DNA from: Colletotrichum lupini
Lineage: Eukaryota; Ascomycota; Sordariomycetes; Glomerellales; Glomerellaceae
Direction: 5' to 3'
DNA length: 64,000 nucleotides
Assembly (NCBI RefSeq): GCF_023278565.1
Contig: NC_064677.1
Coordinates: 6,510,001-6,574,000, forward strand
The translations under genes were made by a program, and so were the position numbers. Below, in pieces: positions 48,737 to 59,992 of this stretch. The stretch's first letter is position 1, and each line of letters begins with the position of its first letter. The notes below the pieces were generated by a model, which saw only the letters and a program-made list of their open reading frames with translations, did no database searches and was not told the DNA's origin.

Positions 48737-49936
48737 ATGGCCGGCCCTGCGGCGAACCTCCCACCCCTCCTCACACCAACCGACCTCCTCGCCTTCACAA
48801 CATCCCTCAACCTCCCACCGCCAACCCACACAGAACCTCTCACAGTAACAGCAGCCTTCCACAGCATCTACCTCCTCCACTTTCCCCCTTCAGATGCCAC
48901 GCACCTCGCACCGGCACGTCCCAACGCAGACGGCACCACAACACTCGTCCTCCGCGTCGCAGGCCGCCACTTACCACGCATAAAGACAGAAAACGAAGTC
49001 GCCGTGATGCGCTGGGTCCGGCAACACACCGCCGTCCCCGTGCCCGCCGTGCTGCGCTGGGATTCTTCTTGTGAGAACGTGCTGGGGTACGAGTTTACGC
49101 TGTTGGAGAGGATTGATGGTGTTAGTGCGGATAAGGTGTTTTGGGATCTGGGGGAGGTTGCGAGGAGGAGGCTTGTCGAGCAGCTTGTGGGCTTTCTCGC
49201 GGAGTTGTGGGAAAGTTCGAAGGGTGGTGCGTGGGAGCATGTTGGCGGGTTAAGGGTCGATGACGAGGGGGAGGTGGTGCCGGGCCCGGTTGTGGATGAG
49301 TGGTTCTGGATGGAGCCTGAGATTTCGCGGTGCTGGGAGGGGGAGACGATCGAGACGTTGAATCCTGTTGGGGGCGCGTTCTCCGGGTGGGCGGAGCTTC
49401 TGGATAAGAGCGTCGAGAAGTATGTCTACGCTATTGGGAGGCACGCTTCGCTCGGGTGGATGAGGGATCTCGTGCCGCGTTTGGAGGAGTATAGAGAGTA
49501 TGTTAGGGTTCACGCGGACGAGGTGGATGATACGCGGTATGTACTCTCGCACAGGGACCTGCACCTCGCGAACGTCATGGTGGACGGGGAAGGAAACGTG
49601 ACGGGGATTTTGGATTGGGAGTTTGATGGGGTGGTGCCTGGGCCGAGGTGGGATCCGCCGAATGCGTTTTTGTATCCTTGGGGTGGAGGAGATGATGAGA
49701 TGGTGGCCAAGGCGGAGAGGGAGAGGATGAGGGGGTGGGCGAGGGAGGTTTGTCTAGAGAAGGGGATCGAAGGGGAGGTTGTGGCTGGATGGCCTTACAA
49801 GGGCGTTCAGGAGACGGTGCAGAAGGTCGTGAACTTTACGAGGGCGATATGTGAGGTTTGTCCTAGAGGGAAGGGGGAGAAGGCGAAGGCGTGGAGAGTG
49901 AGTCTGGAGAGCGAGTTGACGAAGCTGGGGTTATGA
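48737..49936 (+). CDS. Aminoglycoside phosphotransferase (APH)-fold protein
   Basis: Intronless, 399 residues, from an ATG in good context (AAAATGGCC). It has the kinase-like APH fold: a nucleotide-binding sheet with LVLRVAGRHLPRIKTENEVA (Arg73 where the ATP-binding Lys usually stands; Glu87 as its helix partner), hinge YEFTLLERIDG, catalytic loop SHRDLHLANV (Asp274, Asn279) and the metal-binding ILDWEFDG (Asp293). In fungi such proteins form large families of small-molecule kinases whose substrates are mostly unknown; resistance to aminoglycosides is not implied. Codon use shifts from C-ending in the first ~100 codons to G-ending later. Nothing is truncated. Confidence 0.87.
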   Translation: MAGPAANLPPLLTPTDLLAFTTSLNLPPPTHTEPLTVTAAFHSIYLLHFPPSDATHLAPARPNADGTTTLVLRVAGRHLPRIKTENEVAVMRWVRQHTAVPVPAVLRWDSSCENVLGYEFTLLERIDGVSADKVFWDLGEVARRRLVEQLVGFLAELWESSKGGAWEHVGGLRVDDEGEVVPGPVVDEWFWMEPEISRCWEGETIETLNPVGGAFSGWAELLDKSVEKYVYAIGRHASLGWMRDLVPRLEEYREYVRVHADEVDDTRYVLSHRDLHLANVMVDGEGNVTGILDWEFDGVVPGPRWDPPNAFLYPWGGGDDEMVAKAERERMRGWAREVCLEKGIEGEVVAGWPYKGVQETVQKVVNFTRAICEVCPRGKGEKAKAWRVSLESELTKLGL

Positions 49937-50090
49937 TCGGTAGCATGTTGGATGTTTAGAAGGAGAAGTCGCATTTCAACTATTACAATAGATTCGAGGT
50001 ATTTCTAGCGCCATATAGACATCAGAATAACTCCTAATAGGCAAAATCATCCGCAACGCCGCAGGTATCTCGAAAGAACAGGTCCGTACT

Positions 50091-50115
50091 CCCCCCCCCC
50101 CCTCCCCCCCCCCCC
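50091..50115. repeat. Poly-C tract just downstream of a membrane-protein gene
   Basis: Twelve C, one T and twelve C lie about 45 bp beyond the stop codon of the minus-strand membrane-protein gene (50,159). Read on that gene's strand this is a poly-G tract in its 3' UTR. Confidence 0.9.
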
Positions 50116-50158
50116 TTCCCCACTAAACTCCTCATGCTCTTGTTCAAGCATCGCATGC

Positions 50159-51250
50159 TCACCTTGTAGCCCGACCTAAACTATCTGACCTTGATGCCGG
50201 CCTACTTCCATCCAGCTCAGCATAGTACTGTGGAACAGGCAGCTCTGTCACTTCTTGCCGATTCCTACCATGCTGGTGTACGTAAAGCTCGTGATATCGC
50301 GGCGCGGGAGACGTGATTTTATTCGTCTCAAGAGGCCTCGCATGATATTCTTCGACGACTGGCACAGTTTCTCCTGCCCTTCGCTGCTGCTTGCGCTTCC
50401 TACGCCAAAAGAAGAACCCGAGGATGGCCAGCGCGATGACCCCTACCACAGCACCTACGCCGATTCCAATGGCGGTCGTCAACGGGAGGGCTGCGGGCTC
50501 GGGCGTCGATATCGCTCCTGAGGGCGAAAGTGTCGTGGTCGATGCAGTCTCTCGAGGCAGAGCGGGGGTATTGACATTGACTGCGTTTGTGGGTGTCGGA
50601 GTTGCGTCAGTGACAGTGACTCTTGCTATTGGAGTGGCTGCTGTCTCTTCGATATTCCATCCCAGCACTGCGATGGCACCAACGAAACCTGGTTGGGTGA
50701 GGGTTGACGTCACCATTGTCCAGCTTGAAGTATCTGGAGCGGATGTTGATGCATAGGTGATCACTGCTCCGGACAGGAGATCTGAACGGCAGTCTCCTTC
50801 AACCGAACCGGCAATACCTCTGATCAGAGTGTAGTCTCTACGACGACTAATCAGCAACGATCAACCGTATACTGAGAAACTCTCGATCACCAGCGACACT
50901 CACTGTGGGCAGCACATGGCAAGTGTACTGCTCGTATCGTTTTTGACCGACGTCGCAACCGTCACCCAGCGCTCAGGACATACCAGAGGCCCGATACTAA
51001 CGGCAGTATGGCCCTCGCCGTCGTTGAGGCCGAGGCGTCCTTGCTCCCACCACGTTGTGACTGCTGGCGGCGCGCATCGTACTCTGGTGTCAATGTCGAT
51101 GCCGTAACCTGGGTCATACGCTGCGAGAGAGAAGCCGTTGAGGCGATAGATGGTCGAACAGCTCGTCGGTGGTGTGAAGGCGGTCGGAAGCGCTATGAAA
51201 GACGTGACGGTGCCGTTCTCGTCGGTCACAGCGGGATATGCTGTCGCCAT
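50159..51250 (-). CDS. Single-pass membrane protein with Cys/Trp-rich ectodomain, function unknown
   Basis: Two exons on the minus strand: 51250-50904 and 50837-50159 (66 bp intron), giving 341 residues. There is no N-terminal signal peptide; the sequence opens MATAYPAVTDENGTVTSF. The ectodomain has spaced Cys and Trp (SCSTIYRLNG, GYGIDIDTRVRC, VTTWWEQ, GPLVCPERWVTVATS, CCPQDYTL), then a Thr/Pro-rich stalk, one membrane span at about 236-259 (LTTAIGIGVGAVVGVIALAI), and a basic RRKRKQQRR stop-transfer followed by a ~75-residue cytoplasmic tail with Tyr motifs (YHELY, QYYAEL). From memory this resembles a common Sordariomycete family of unannotated membrane proteins that also lack a signal peptide. 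A surface sensor or adhesin role is possible but unproven. The stop codon is embedded in a GTGAGC donor-like site. Confidence 0.8.
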
Positions 51251-52194
51251 TGTCACCGAAGCCTACAACCTGCGATAGCCATGTAATAAGATAGTGATGG
51301 CAAGGAAGAAAAGCCGATCAAGCTGCTGAGGCCTTTGGCTTAGGGAACTCGACGAAGGCGAAGTTGATCTATCTGTTGCCAATGCTGTAGGTTGAATGCC
51401 CACAGGTTGCTTTTCAAATGGGTGGAACCGACATGCTAGTATTCTCGCATCGGTCTTACATAATGAGTCCCTGCAATATCGTGCTGTCTTCCTTTGTTGG
51501 TTCTGAATTCAATTGCCATGTTTAGACAGCGAGGGCTCTTTTTTGGCCTGTATTGTAGATGTGAGCCATGCGTTGGCCAGGCCTGAGGTGCGATCTGGAG
51601 AAATTGTCCAGCGCTTGCGTCTCTCGAGAAAACAGGCCCCAACAACATGCCATGTGAAGGCAAGGTAGGTAGGGTAGTCTTACGGCCGCAGTTTCCTAAG
51701 CGTAGCGCGCGGCACAAGATGGAAAGAACCCCCCCCCCCCCCCCCCCGAGTAACGAGCTCCAACATCGTGCAGTTTTGTGGAACCTGGGCGAATGGCATC
51801 TTGAGATCTCGGGCTGCCAAGATTCAATCAGGCCGCTACCAACTCTTCGGTAACCAATTGAAAGGGAAGGCGCTTGTTGCCTTCCCGAATACACAAGCGA
51901 AAACTTGAGGAAACTGCGTCTTTCGTCCTTGGAACATGGTTGCAATTACCGCCCGTTGGTTGTTCTTGCCTTTGCATGATGGCTCATCGGGTACCTCTTC
52001 CTCAGACTGCAGGCAAGGCCCAAGGGCGCTAAGCGCTGGCGCTTCTGATTGTTGGTTTCGAATGGAGGATCGTACTTATCCATTACTCTGTTTCTTTTGC
52101 ATTGAGACTATTTCCTCTTAGTTGTGTCCTAGAAGACACGATCGAATCTAGTTCTGGATCATTCACACTCATTTTCGGCAGCAAGAACACCACG
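51251..52194. other. Divergent promoter region with 19-C tract
   Basis: 944 bp between the starts of the membrane-protein gene (-) and the mannosidase (+), so both promoters are here. A run of 19 C lies at 51,729-51,747. No gene was recognised. Confidence 0.6.
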
Positions 52195-54294
<2,100 letters not shown>

Positions 54295-56280
54295 TAGCCA
54301 TTCAAACAGTCTTTGGAGCTAGGGTTGGTATAATTACGTGTAGCATAAAAGCTTTACGGAAAGTGGTTGGATTCACTCTTCACCTTCATCTTGGCTGGAA
54401 AGGATGACCCTTGCCAAAAGAATGCAAGCTCCGCCACCGAGGGGTAAGATAGTAACCAGAAGATCTATAGAACCTACGAGCAAAAAGTCTCGGCTTGAAC
54501 AATCAGTCTGAACGGATGCTCCACCTTCTTGACCTTGCAACATTCTCACATCTATCATGCTAATTTGCCCAATCACAGACTCATAGAAATAGACATTTGT
54601 GTGAGGATTGGGAAGACTTTTGCTAGGCCAAGAGTGTGATTGCCCGTTGTGTTAGTGATAGACGTCTGTGATCACAAGATTACCTGAGCTACTCTAAGGG
54701 TTTCGGCGAGTTGCAGAAATCCGGTCATCTAGATTTTGCTGATAACCTCAACGACACGAGGTAGGTTCATTAGGAGAGGAATCGCTGTGACAAACGAGTC
54801 CACGGTGAGACCTAGGTCTGGAGTTTCACGCCGTTCCCTTGTATGAGTGGCTACGAGCACCAACTTAAAGTGAACCTCAGAGTCTCGGAGACTCTCGCAC
54901 TCGTTTTCAAACCGAGATTTAGAAGGCCGACTTAAAAGTGTTCAATTATAGGTAATTGCTCGCCCGCGATTGAGTTTCCTGTTCATATGGAGAAGGCGAT
55001 GGATGGAGGCAATACCCCACCTGATTCCGCGGAGCTAAGGAAGCTCGGGCGACATTAGACCTGACTGAATGTAGTGCATCATTGCGCATGTCGGATTTCG
55101 GCAATCAATCCAGGCTATTTAAACCAGGAAACGTGTTCAAGCTTTCGAGGCCGAACCGAAAGCCATTGACAAACCCTGTGTCCAAGTTTGGGGTATTGCA
55201 GAAAGTTCTCCGAAACTCGTTGGAGACGTCGAGACGTCAAAAAAGAGTGACGGCAATCAGAAATTCGATCAAAAGCCGTAAGGGAATCTAGAGTTAACTT
55301 TTCGATAGCCAGAATTAGATTCAGAGCACTCACAAATCACACGACCAAACAATGTCATCCCAAAAAGAAAAACAAAACGAAAGAAAAAAAAACAGCCAGC
55401 TTCCCTGGTTACCCCCCAAGAGGCGTTTCGCCAGGCGGATATGGAACGGTAAAGTATCCGGTGAGTTGCCGCAACTATCGGTGTTTATGCCGCTCAATAG
55501 CCGCTGAAACCCGGGCGCGTTGGTCCAAAGTGACAAAAAATGGTCACGCTTTCGTCCAATAGTAGCAAATTTCTCCGAACTCAACTCCACGTCTACACGT
55601 GTTGCTACGCAGAACGGGTTCATGAGACGAGTCAGTACTGTGTACATGCAATGCGCTACTTTAGTCTGGATCTTGGACCATCTGGGTAAATTTGGGGGGC
55701 CTCTGGGGAGTCTTTGCTCTCTAATGGAGGGGCTATCATTGTGAGCTTGCGGTGCTTGCCATCACGCAAATGGCTGCTGGGATCATGTCAGCAAGCCAAG
55801 TTCGGGGTTCTTTCCCCTCCCCCGCCCCCTCCCCCACCTTGACGACGCCAACGACAAGCCCGGATGGCTTCGTTTTTGACGTCGTCGAGTGGGCGAGTGG
55901 GAACTTGGTGCGGATTTGGCGCTGTTCCCCCACCATCCCACCCATCCACCCCGTCCACAGTCCATGGAATATCCATTTACCCCCGCTTACACGGAAGCTG
56001 TCGCGCGCGTTGTGTTTTATTGGATCGCGGTCTCTCCGTCATCGGTATGCCTTGCCCCGAGGTTAGGTAAAACCAGACGTGACCCCTCGCTCATTTTCTT
56101 CCAGATGCTCTCGTTTTTTCTGGTGTTTCTTCACGATCTCTTCAGTGTTCAGATTCTCCTCTCATACCACTCATAATGTAAGAGCCTCCTGTGCTATCCA
56201 AGCTTCCAATTGGGGACCAAAATCACTAACACGCCAACCTCTAGATCTCATAAACCCTCAACACCACACACGTCACAACC
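54295..56280. other. Gene-poor interval (2 kb)
   Basis: Between two + strand genes. No frame with gene character, RNA gene or repeat was recognised. 55,800-56,280 is pyrimidine-rich and presumably holds the promoter and 5' leader of the dehydrogenase; a GTAAGAGCC site at about 56,178 could be a donor of a 5' UTR intron ending near CCTCTAG (56,246). Confidence 0.5.
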
Positions 56281-57225
56281 ATGAAGCTCCTCTACCCCAC
56301 CTCCCTCAAGCTCGACGTCGACAGCCTCCAAGGCTTCTCCGTCGACCTCGTCCCCTACGACGTGAAGACCACCATCCCCGAGGAGCACACAGACGCCGAG
56401 ATCCTCGTCACCTGGACAAACTCAGCCGACAACCTCAAGGACGCCGCCGCCCGCCTCAAGAACATCAAGTGGATCCAGTCCCTCGCCGCCGGCCCCAACG
56501 ACGTCCTCTCCGCTGGCTTCGACACCTCCAAGGTAACAGTCACCACCGGCTCAGGCCTCCACGACCACACCGTCGCAGAGCACGCCCTCGGCCTCCTCCT
56601 CAACGCCGCCCGCCGCTTCTACGAGATGCGCGACTACCAGCTCCAGTCAAAGTGGCCAGGCCACCTCGGCGGCCCGCAGCCCGACCGCCCCGCCAACGCC
56701 TTCACTACCCTCCGCGATGCTCGCGTGCTCATCTGGGGCTTCGGCAACATCGCCAAATCCCTCACCCCGCACCTCCGCGGCCTCGGCGCCCAGGTGAAGG
56801 GCGTCGCGCGCAACGCCGGCATCCGCGACGGCGTCGAGGTCTACGGCGAGGACAAGCTCGCCGAGCTCCTCCCCGAGACGGACGCCCTCGTCATGATCCT
56901 CCCCGGCTCCGAGTCCACCAAGAACGCGCTCAACGCCGCGCGCCTCAAGCAGCTGCCCAAGCACGCGTGGATCGTCAACGTCGGCCGCGGCACGTCCATC
57001 GACGAGGAGGCGCTCGTGGACGCGCTCGAGGCGGGCGAGGTCGGCGGCGCGGCGCTGGACGTGTTTGTCACCGAGCCGTTGCCCGAGTCGAGCCGGTTGT
57101 GGAAGGCGCCGAACGTTGTTGTCTCGCCGCATGCTGCTGGTGGAAGGCCGCAGGGCGCGGAGGCGTTGATTGCGTATAACTTGAGGCGGTTCCGTGCTAG
57201 CCAGTCGTTGAAGAATGTCATCTAA
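56281..57225 (+). CDS. D-isomer-specific 2-hydroxyacid dehydrogenase
   Basis: NAD(P)-dependent oxidoreductase that interconverts D-2-hydroxyacids and 2-oxoacids in the cytosol. Intronless, 314 residues, with ATG in Kozak-like context (CACAACCATGAAG). The substrate domain includes SGLHDHTVAEHALGLLLNAA. The nucleotide fold has VLIWGFGNIAKSL (GFGNIA at 153-158, a variant of GxGxxG lacking the last Gly). Catalytic residues are in place: Arg236 (NVGRG), Glu265 (TEPLP) and His284 (SPHAAG). Strong C-ending codon bias suggests good expression. Glyoxylate/hydroxypyruvate-type reductase is a likely activity; the exact substrate cannot be told. Confidence 0.94.
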   Translation: MKLLYPTSLKLDVDSLQGFSVDLVPYDVKTTIPEEHTDAEILVTWTNSADNLKDAAARLKNIKWIQSLAAGPNDVLSAGFDTSKVTVTTGSGLHDHTVAEHALGLLLNAARRFYEMRDYQLQSKWPGHLGGPQPDRPANAFTTLRDARVLIWGFGNIAKSLTPHLRGLGAQVKGVARNAGIRDGVEVYGEDKLAELLPETDALVMILPGSESTKNALNAARLKQLPKHAWIVNVGRGTSIDEEALVDALEAGEVGGAALDVFVTEPLPESSRLWKAPNVVVSPHAAGGRPQGAEALIAYNLRRFRASQSLKNVI

Positions 57226-57455
57226 GGTGCGGCGGCTTTTTTTGAAGTGAAAAAAATGGATGGAGAGCGTGGTTTGGTGGATAATAGACATGATTGATAC
57301 AATGCTCAATACAAAACGACCTTCATGATTCCAGAGTCTGACCTATGCGTCGCCCCTTTCTGCCCCTGCCCAGAACTCAACAGAGTGCCATGCCATGAGT
57401 AACAAGATGGACATAAGTACCATGATCCCTCTCCGTCATCTGGATATCATCTCGC

Positions 57456-57728
57456 TCAAGAGTCAAACGGCTCCGCAATCTTCTTCGCCCAGTAAACCTC
57501 CTCAGTCCACGACCACACCGTGACGTCAAGCGTTTCCTTCCACTCGTTTGTCTTCTCCATCCACGCTTCATGACAAGCCTTCTGGAGGTCCTCTCGAGTC
57601 ATCCCCTCGAGGTTCTGGTGGAAAATGCCATTCTCAAGCTGGCACCAATCCCGGAGCAATCGGCAGCGATCCTCTGCCGATGTGCGGCAGACCTCCCGGT
57701 GCAGCCATTCGCTTACCCGGAACACAGC
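57456..57728 (-). pseudogene. In-frame continuation beyond the stop of the unknown protein
   Basis: Directly after the TAG at 57,731-57,729 the same frame stays open for 90 more codons and encodes plausible helical protein (VFRVSEWLHREVCR, LLRDWCQLENGIFHQNLEG, MTREDLQKACHEAWMEKTNE, VTVWSWTEEVYWAKKIAEPF) up to its own stop. It has no start codon with good context. This looks like the original C-terminus of the upstream gene, cut off by a nonsense change, or an exon reached by splicing I could not identify (CCCGGACTAG resembles an acceptor but no good donor was seen). Confidence 0.6.
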
Positions 57729-58742
57729 CTAGTCCGGGACGGAAGTCAACGGCACCACATCAAACTCTTCAGCGCAGAGGGCGAGCTGCTCCCGCGTGAG
57801 CTCCATCTCGTCTCCCATGCCTCCCATGATTGTATCCTCTCCAACAGCATCAAGTCCAGGCTGCGGCAGGTCAAAGTTTTTGAAAACTCTAGTGAGCTTC
57901 ATGCTTCTGCCGGTGGTGATGATCGTCACGGCCCATTTCAAGATGAGGTCGTACGTCTTGGCCAGAATCAATCTGCTCTGCGGGTCGTCAACGACGCCAG
58001 GGTTATAACCGAGAACCATCGCCATAACAAAGTGGCCGCGGCGGTGTACTCGCCCAACCGTGGAAATACCGACTGTATCCGGGATATGATGCGCTCCCCG
58101 GGTTACGTCCCACTTCAGATCCGAGAACATCTTGACGGCAGAGGGAACGATGACTTCAAAGGCGATGCCGTGGGGAGGCACTCTTCCGGGGAAGACGTTG
58201 TTCCACGTGTCTTCGCGCAAACGCGCGGCGACTTTGTCGTGGTCGCGCACAAGGTAGTTCTCCGGTCTCATCAAGGTGAGACCCTGCTTCTTCCGCTCCA
58301 TGGCGGGAAGGTCGTACTTTTGCTTGATGGCGTCCTTCAAGCCGTCAAACCAGGCGGAGGCGTCTTCTGGGGTCTTGGGCTTCACGGCTGGTTCGAAGTC
58401 GATCCACGGGAAGGTCTCGTAGTCGCCATTTTTGGCGACTAGAAGGCAGTTCAAGAACGTCAGCAGAGGGTTTCGGACTTGACGTCTGCGGTAGTACTTA
58501 CACTTCTCATGGATGAAGTTCCATACATTGAAATCGATATACCAGGCGAACCATGCAGTCGAGACGGAGTCGCGACCCTCATGGATCAGTGATCTCGCCA
58601 TTTGGTTTGCTCTCGCGGCCTTGACGCGTTCGTAGTCGAATTTGCGAGGGATACCCAGTTCCCTGAACTTTCCTTCGACGATCTCCGCTCGTCCTTCCGC
58701 TGCGAGAGCGATGTTCTCATCTTCCTCGCTCTCGTTCATCAT
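57729..58742 (-). CDS. Unknown fungal protein, probably truncated by an in-frame TAG
   Basis: Two exons on the minus strand: 58742-58502 and 58438-57729 (63 bp intron; the junction reads HEKFAKNGDYE), giving 316 residues to the TAG. The start is the first of two adjacent ATGs. The sequence is well ordered but shows no catalytic motif I recognise: NQMARSLIHEGRDSVSTAWF, GDYETFPWIDFEPAV, LTLMRPENYLVRDHDKVAAR, HIPDTVGISTVGRVHRRGHF and RSMKLTRVFKNFDLPQPG. No signal peptide or clear membrane span. It converges with the hydroxyacid dehydrogenase. Because 90 sensible codons follow the TAG in the same frame, the intact protein would be about 407 residues. Function unknown. Confidence 0.72.
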   Translation of the reverse strand: MMNESEEDENIALAAEGRAEIVEGKFRELGIPRKFDYERVKAARANQMARSLIHEGRDSVSTAWFAWYIDFNVWNFIHEKCKYYRRRQVRNPLLTFLNCLLVAKNGDYETFPWIDFEPAVKPKTPEDASAWFDGLKDAIKQKYDLPAMERKKQGLTLMRPENYLVRDHDKVAARLREDTWNNVFPGRVPPHGIAFEVIVPSAVKMFSDLKWDVTRGAHHIPDTVGISTVGRVHRRGHFVMAMVLGYNPGVVDDPQSRLILAKTYDLILKWAVTIITTGRSMKLTRVFKNFDLPQPGLDAVGEDTIMGGMGDEMELTREQLALCAEEFDVVPLTSVPD

Positions 58743-59992
58743 CTCCTTAGATGGATCTGTGCTTGTTGGTTTGCTCTGAGTCTGCGATAATTGTTGCGAT
58801 GGCTTTTCGTGGAATGGGGAAATTCTGGGTGGAAGAAGAAGCAATTGTAACGGTATGATGGAGGAAAGAAGCGATGAAGCTAAGGTAGGAAACTCGAGGC
58901 AGGTCTTGTGCTTCTGATTTCCCTCGTGGCAGCAAGAAGGGTGTTCTGGCAGCTCTTTTTTCCTGTTACTCTATCAACGGCGGGAGTTTGTCGTCCATCT
59001 AAAGTTCACATGCGACGACTAATCGTGCTCCGCCGTGTGATGTGAGGTACCTCAGGCTCTCTGGTCTCTTTTGCGGGTAGATAGAAATGTGAAAGGACGG
59101 ACTTGTCGAAAGATATCTCTCTCTTTCAATCGTCTTGAAAAGTGGAGATTTTGATGGTGGCAAGATGTTGAGAATGCACTTTGTTGTGAAATAACAACCT
59201 TGGAGAAGGTATTGTCAGTGGACTTCAAGAGATCCTGAACGAAAGAAGCTTGACAATAGTTTAGCACAAGTCGGGACCATCCCATTTCAAGTCTCCAGAT
59301 GGAGCCATTTGCCAAATACGAAGACAGTATGTCACTCTCTGATCTCTAGATGTTACTCAAATTCAGGTACTTGGGGTAAATTAGGAGTTAAATCATACGA
59401 GAACCGACTTCAAGCTGTTGCTGTTGCAAGTCACCAATAATATCCACTCAAAACACGCCTGTTTTTCATCTACGGCGTCGTAATGGTCAAGTTATGTCAC
59501 CAATGGGTACCACTTGATGGGTACCACTTTTGGGAAGCCTACTCTGCAGGTTAGGTTGAGCAAGCTCAGCAGTATATCAAATGCTGTTACAGGTTTACTT
59601 CGGCACAGGGAAGTTTCCTAGTTGCAAACCTGGCTTCTGGGGGTCTTCATGATGGAACGAGCTGGTAGACTTAGGAAGTTGACATCATTTGAGTACGCAG
59701 AAGTCTGTGAGCTATCGAATTTCGCAACATTGGTGCTGAACGAGAGACTTACAAAACATAAAAGCTTTTGCCGACGTCTTTATCAGTATTTTGCCTTTTT
59801 CCACCAAGGGTATCTCAAATTGTCCTTGATTAAGGTAAATGAGCTAGATCAACCGTCTAGCAGAAAAGTCGCCACCTGATGGATCACATTCAAATCGAGT
59901 TCCCATGAAAACAACTTTAAGTGATAATAGGGTAAAATAGCTTATCTACAGTCTGGTTTTCTCATCAGGGGGTCTCGACTACCGTGAAGAAA
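58743..59992. other. Gene-poor right edge of the island
   Basis: Holds the upstream region of the unknown-protein gene. CpA/TpG are present, so it is not RIP-mutated. No gene, RNA or repeat was recognised before composition drops to AT-rich at about 59,993. Confidence 0.55.

Noticed and set aside
56079..57179. 366-codon Arg/Pro-rich frame overlapping the hydroxyacid dehydrogenase
   Set aside because: It is a +1-frame shadow of a GC-rich gene whose true frame carries all dehydrogenase catalytic residues.
57570..58442. 290-codon + strand frame opposite the unknown protein
   Set aside because: The minus strand has a consistent intron and continuous ordered protein; the + frame crosses the intron and has no features.
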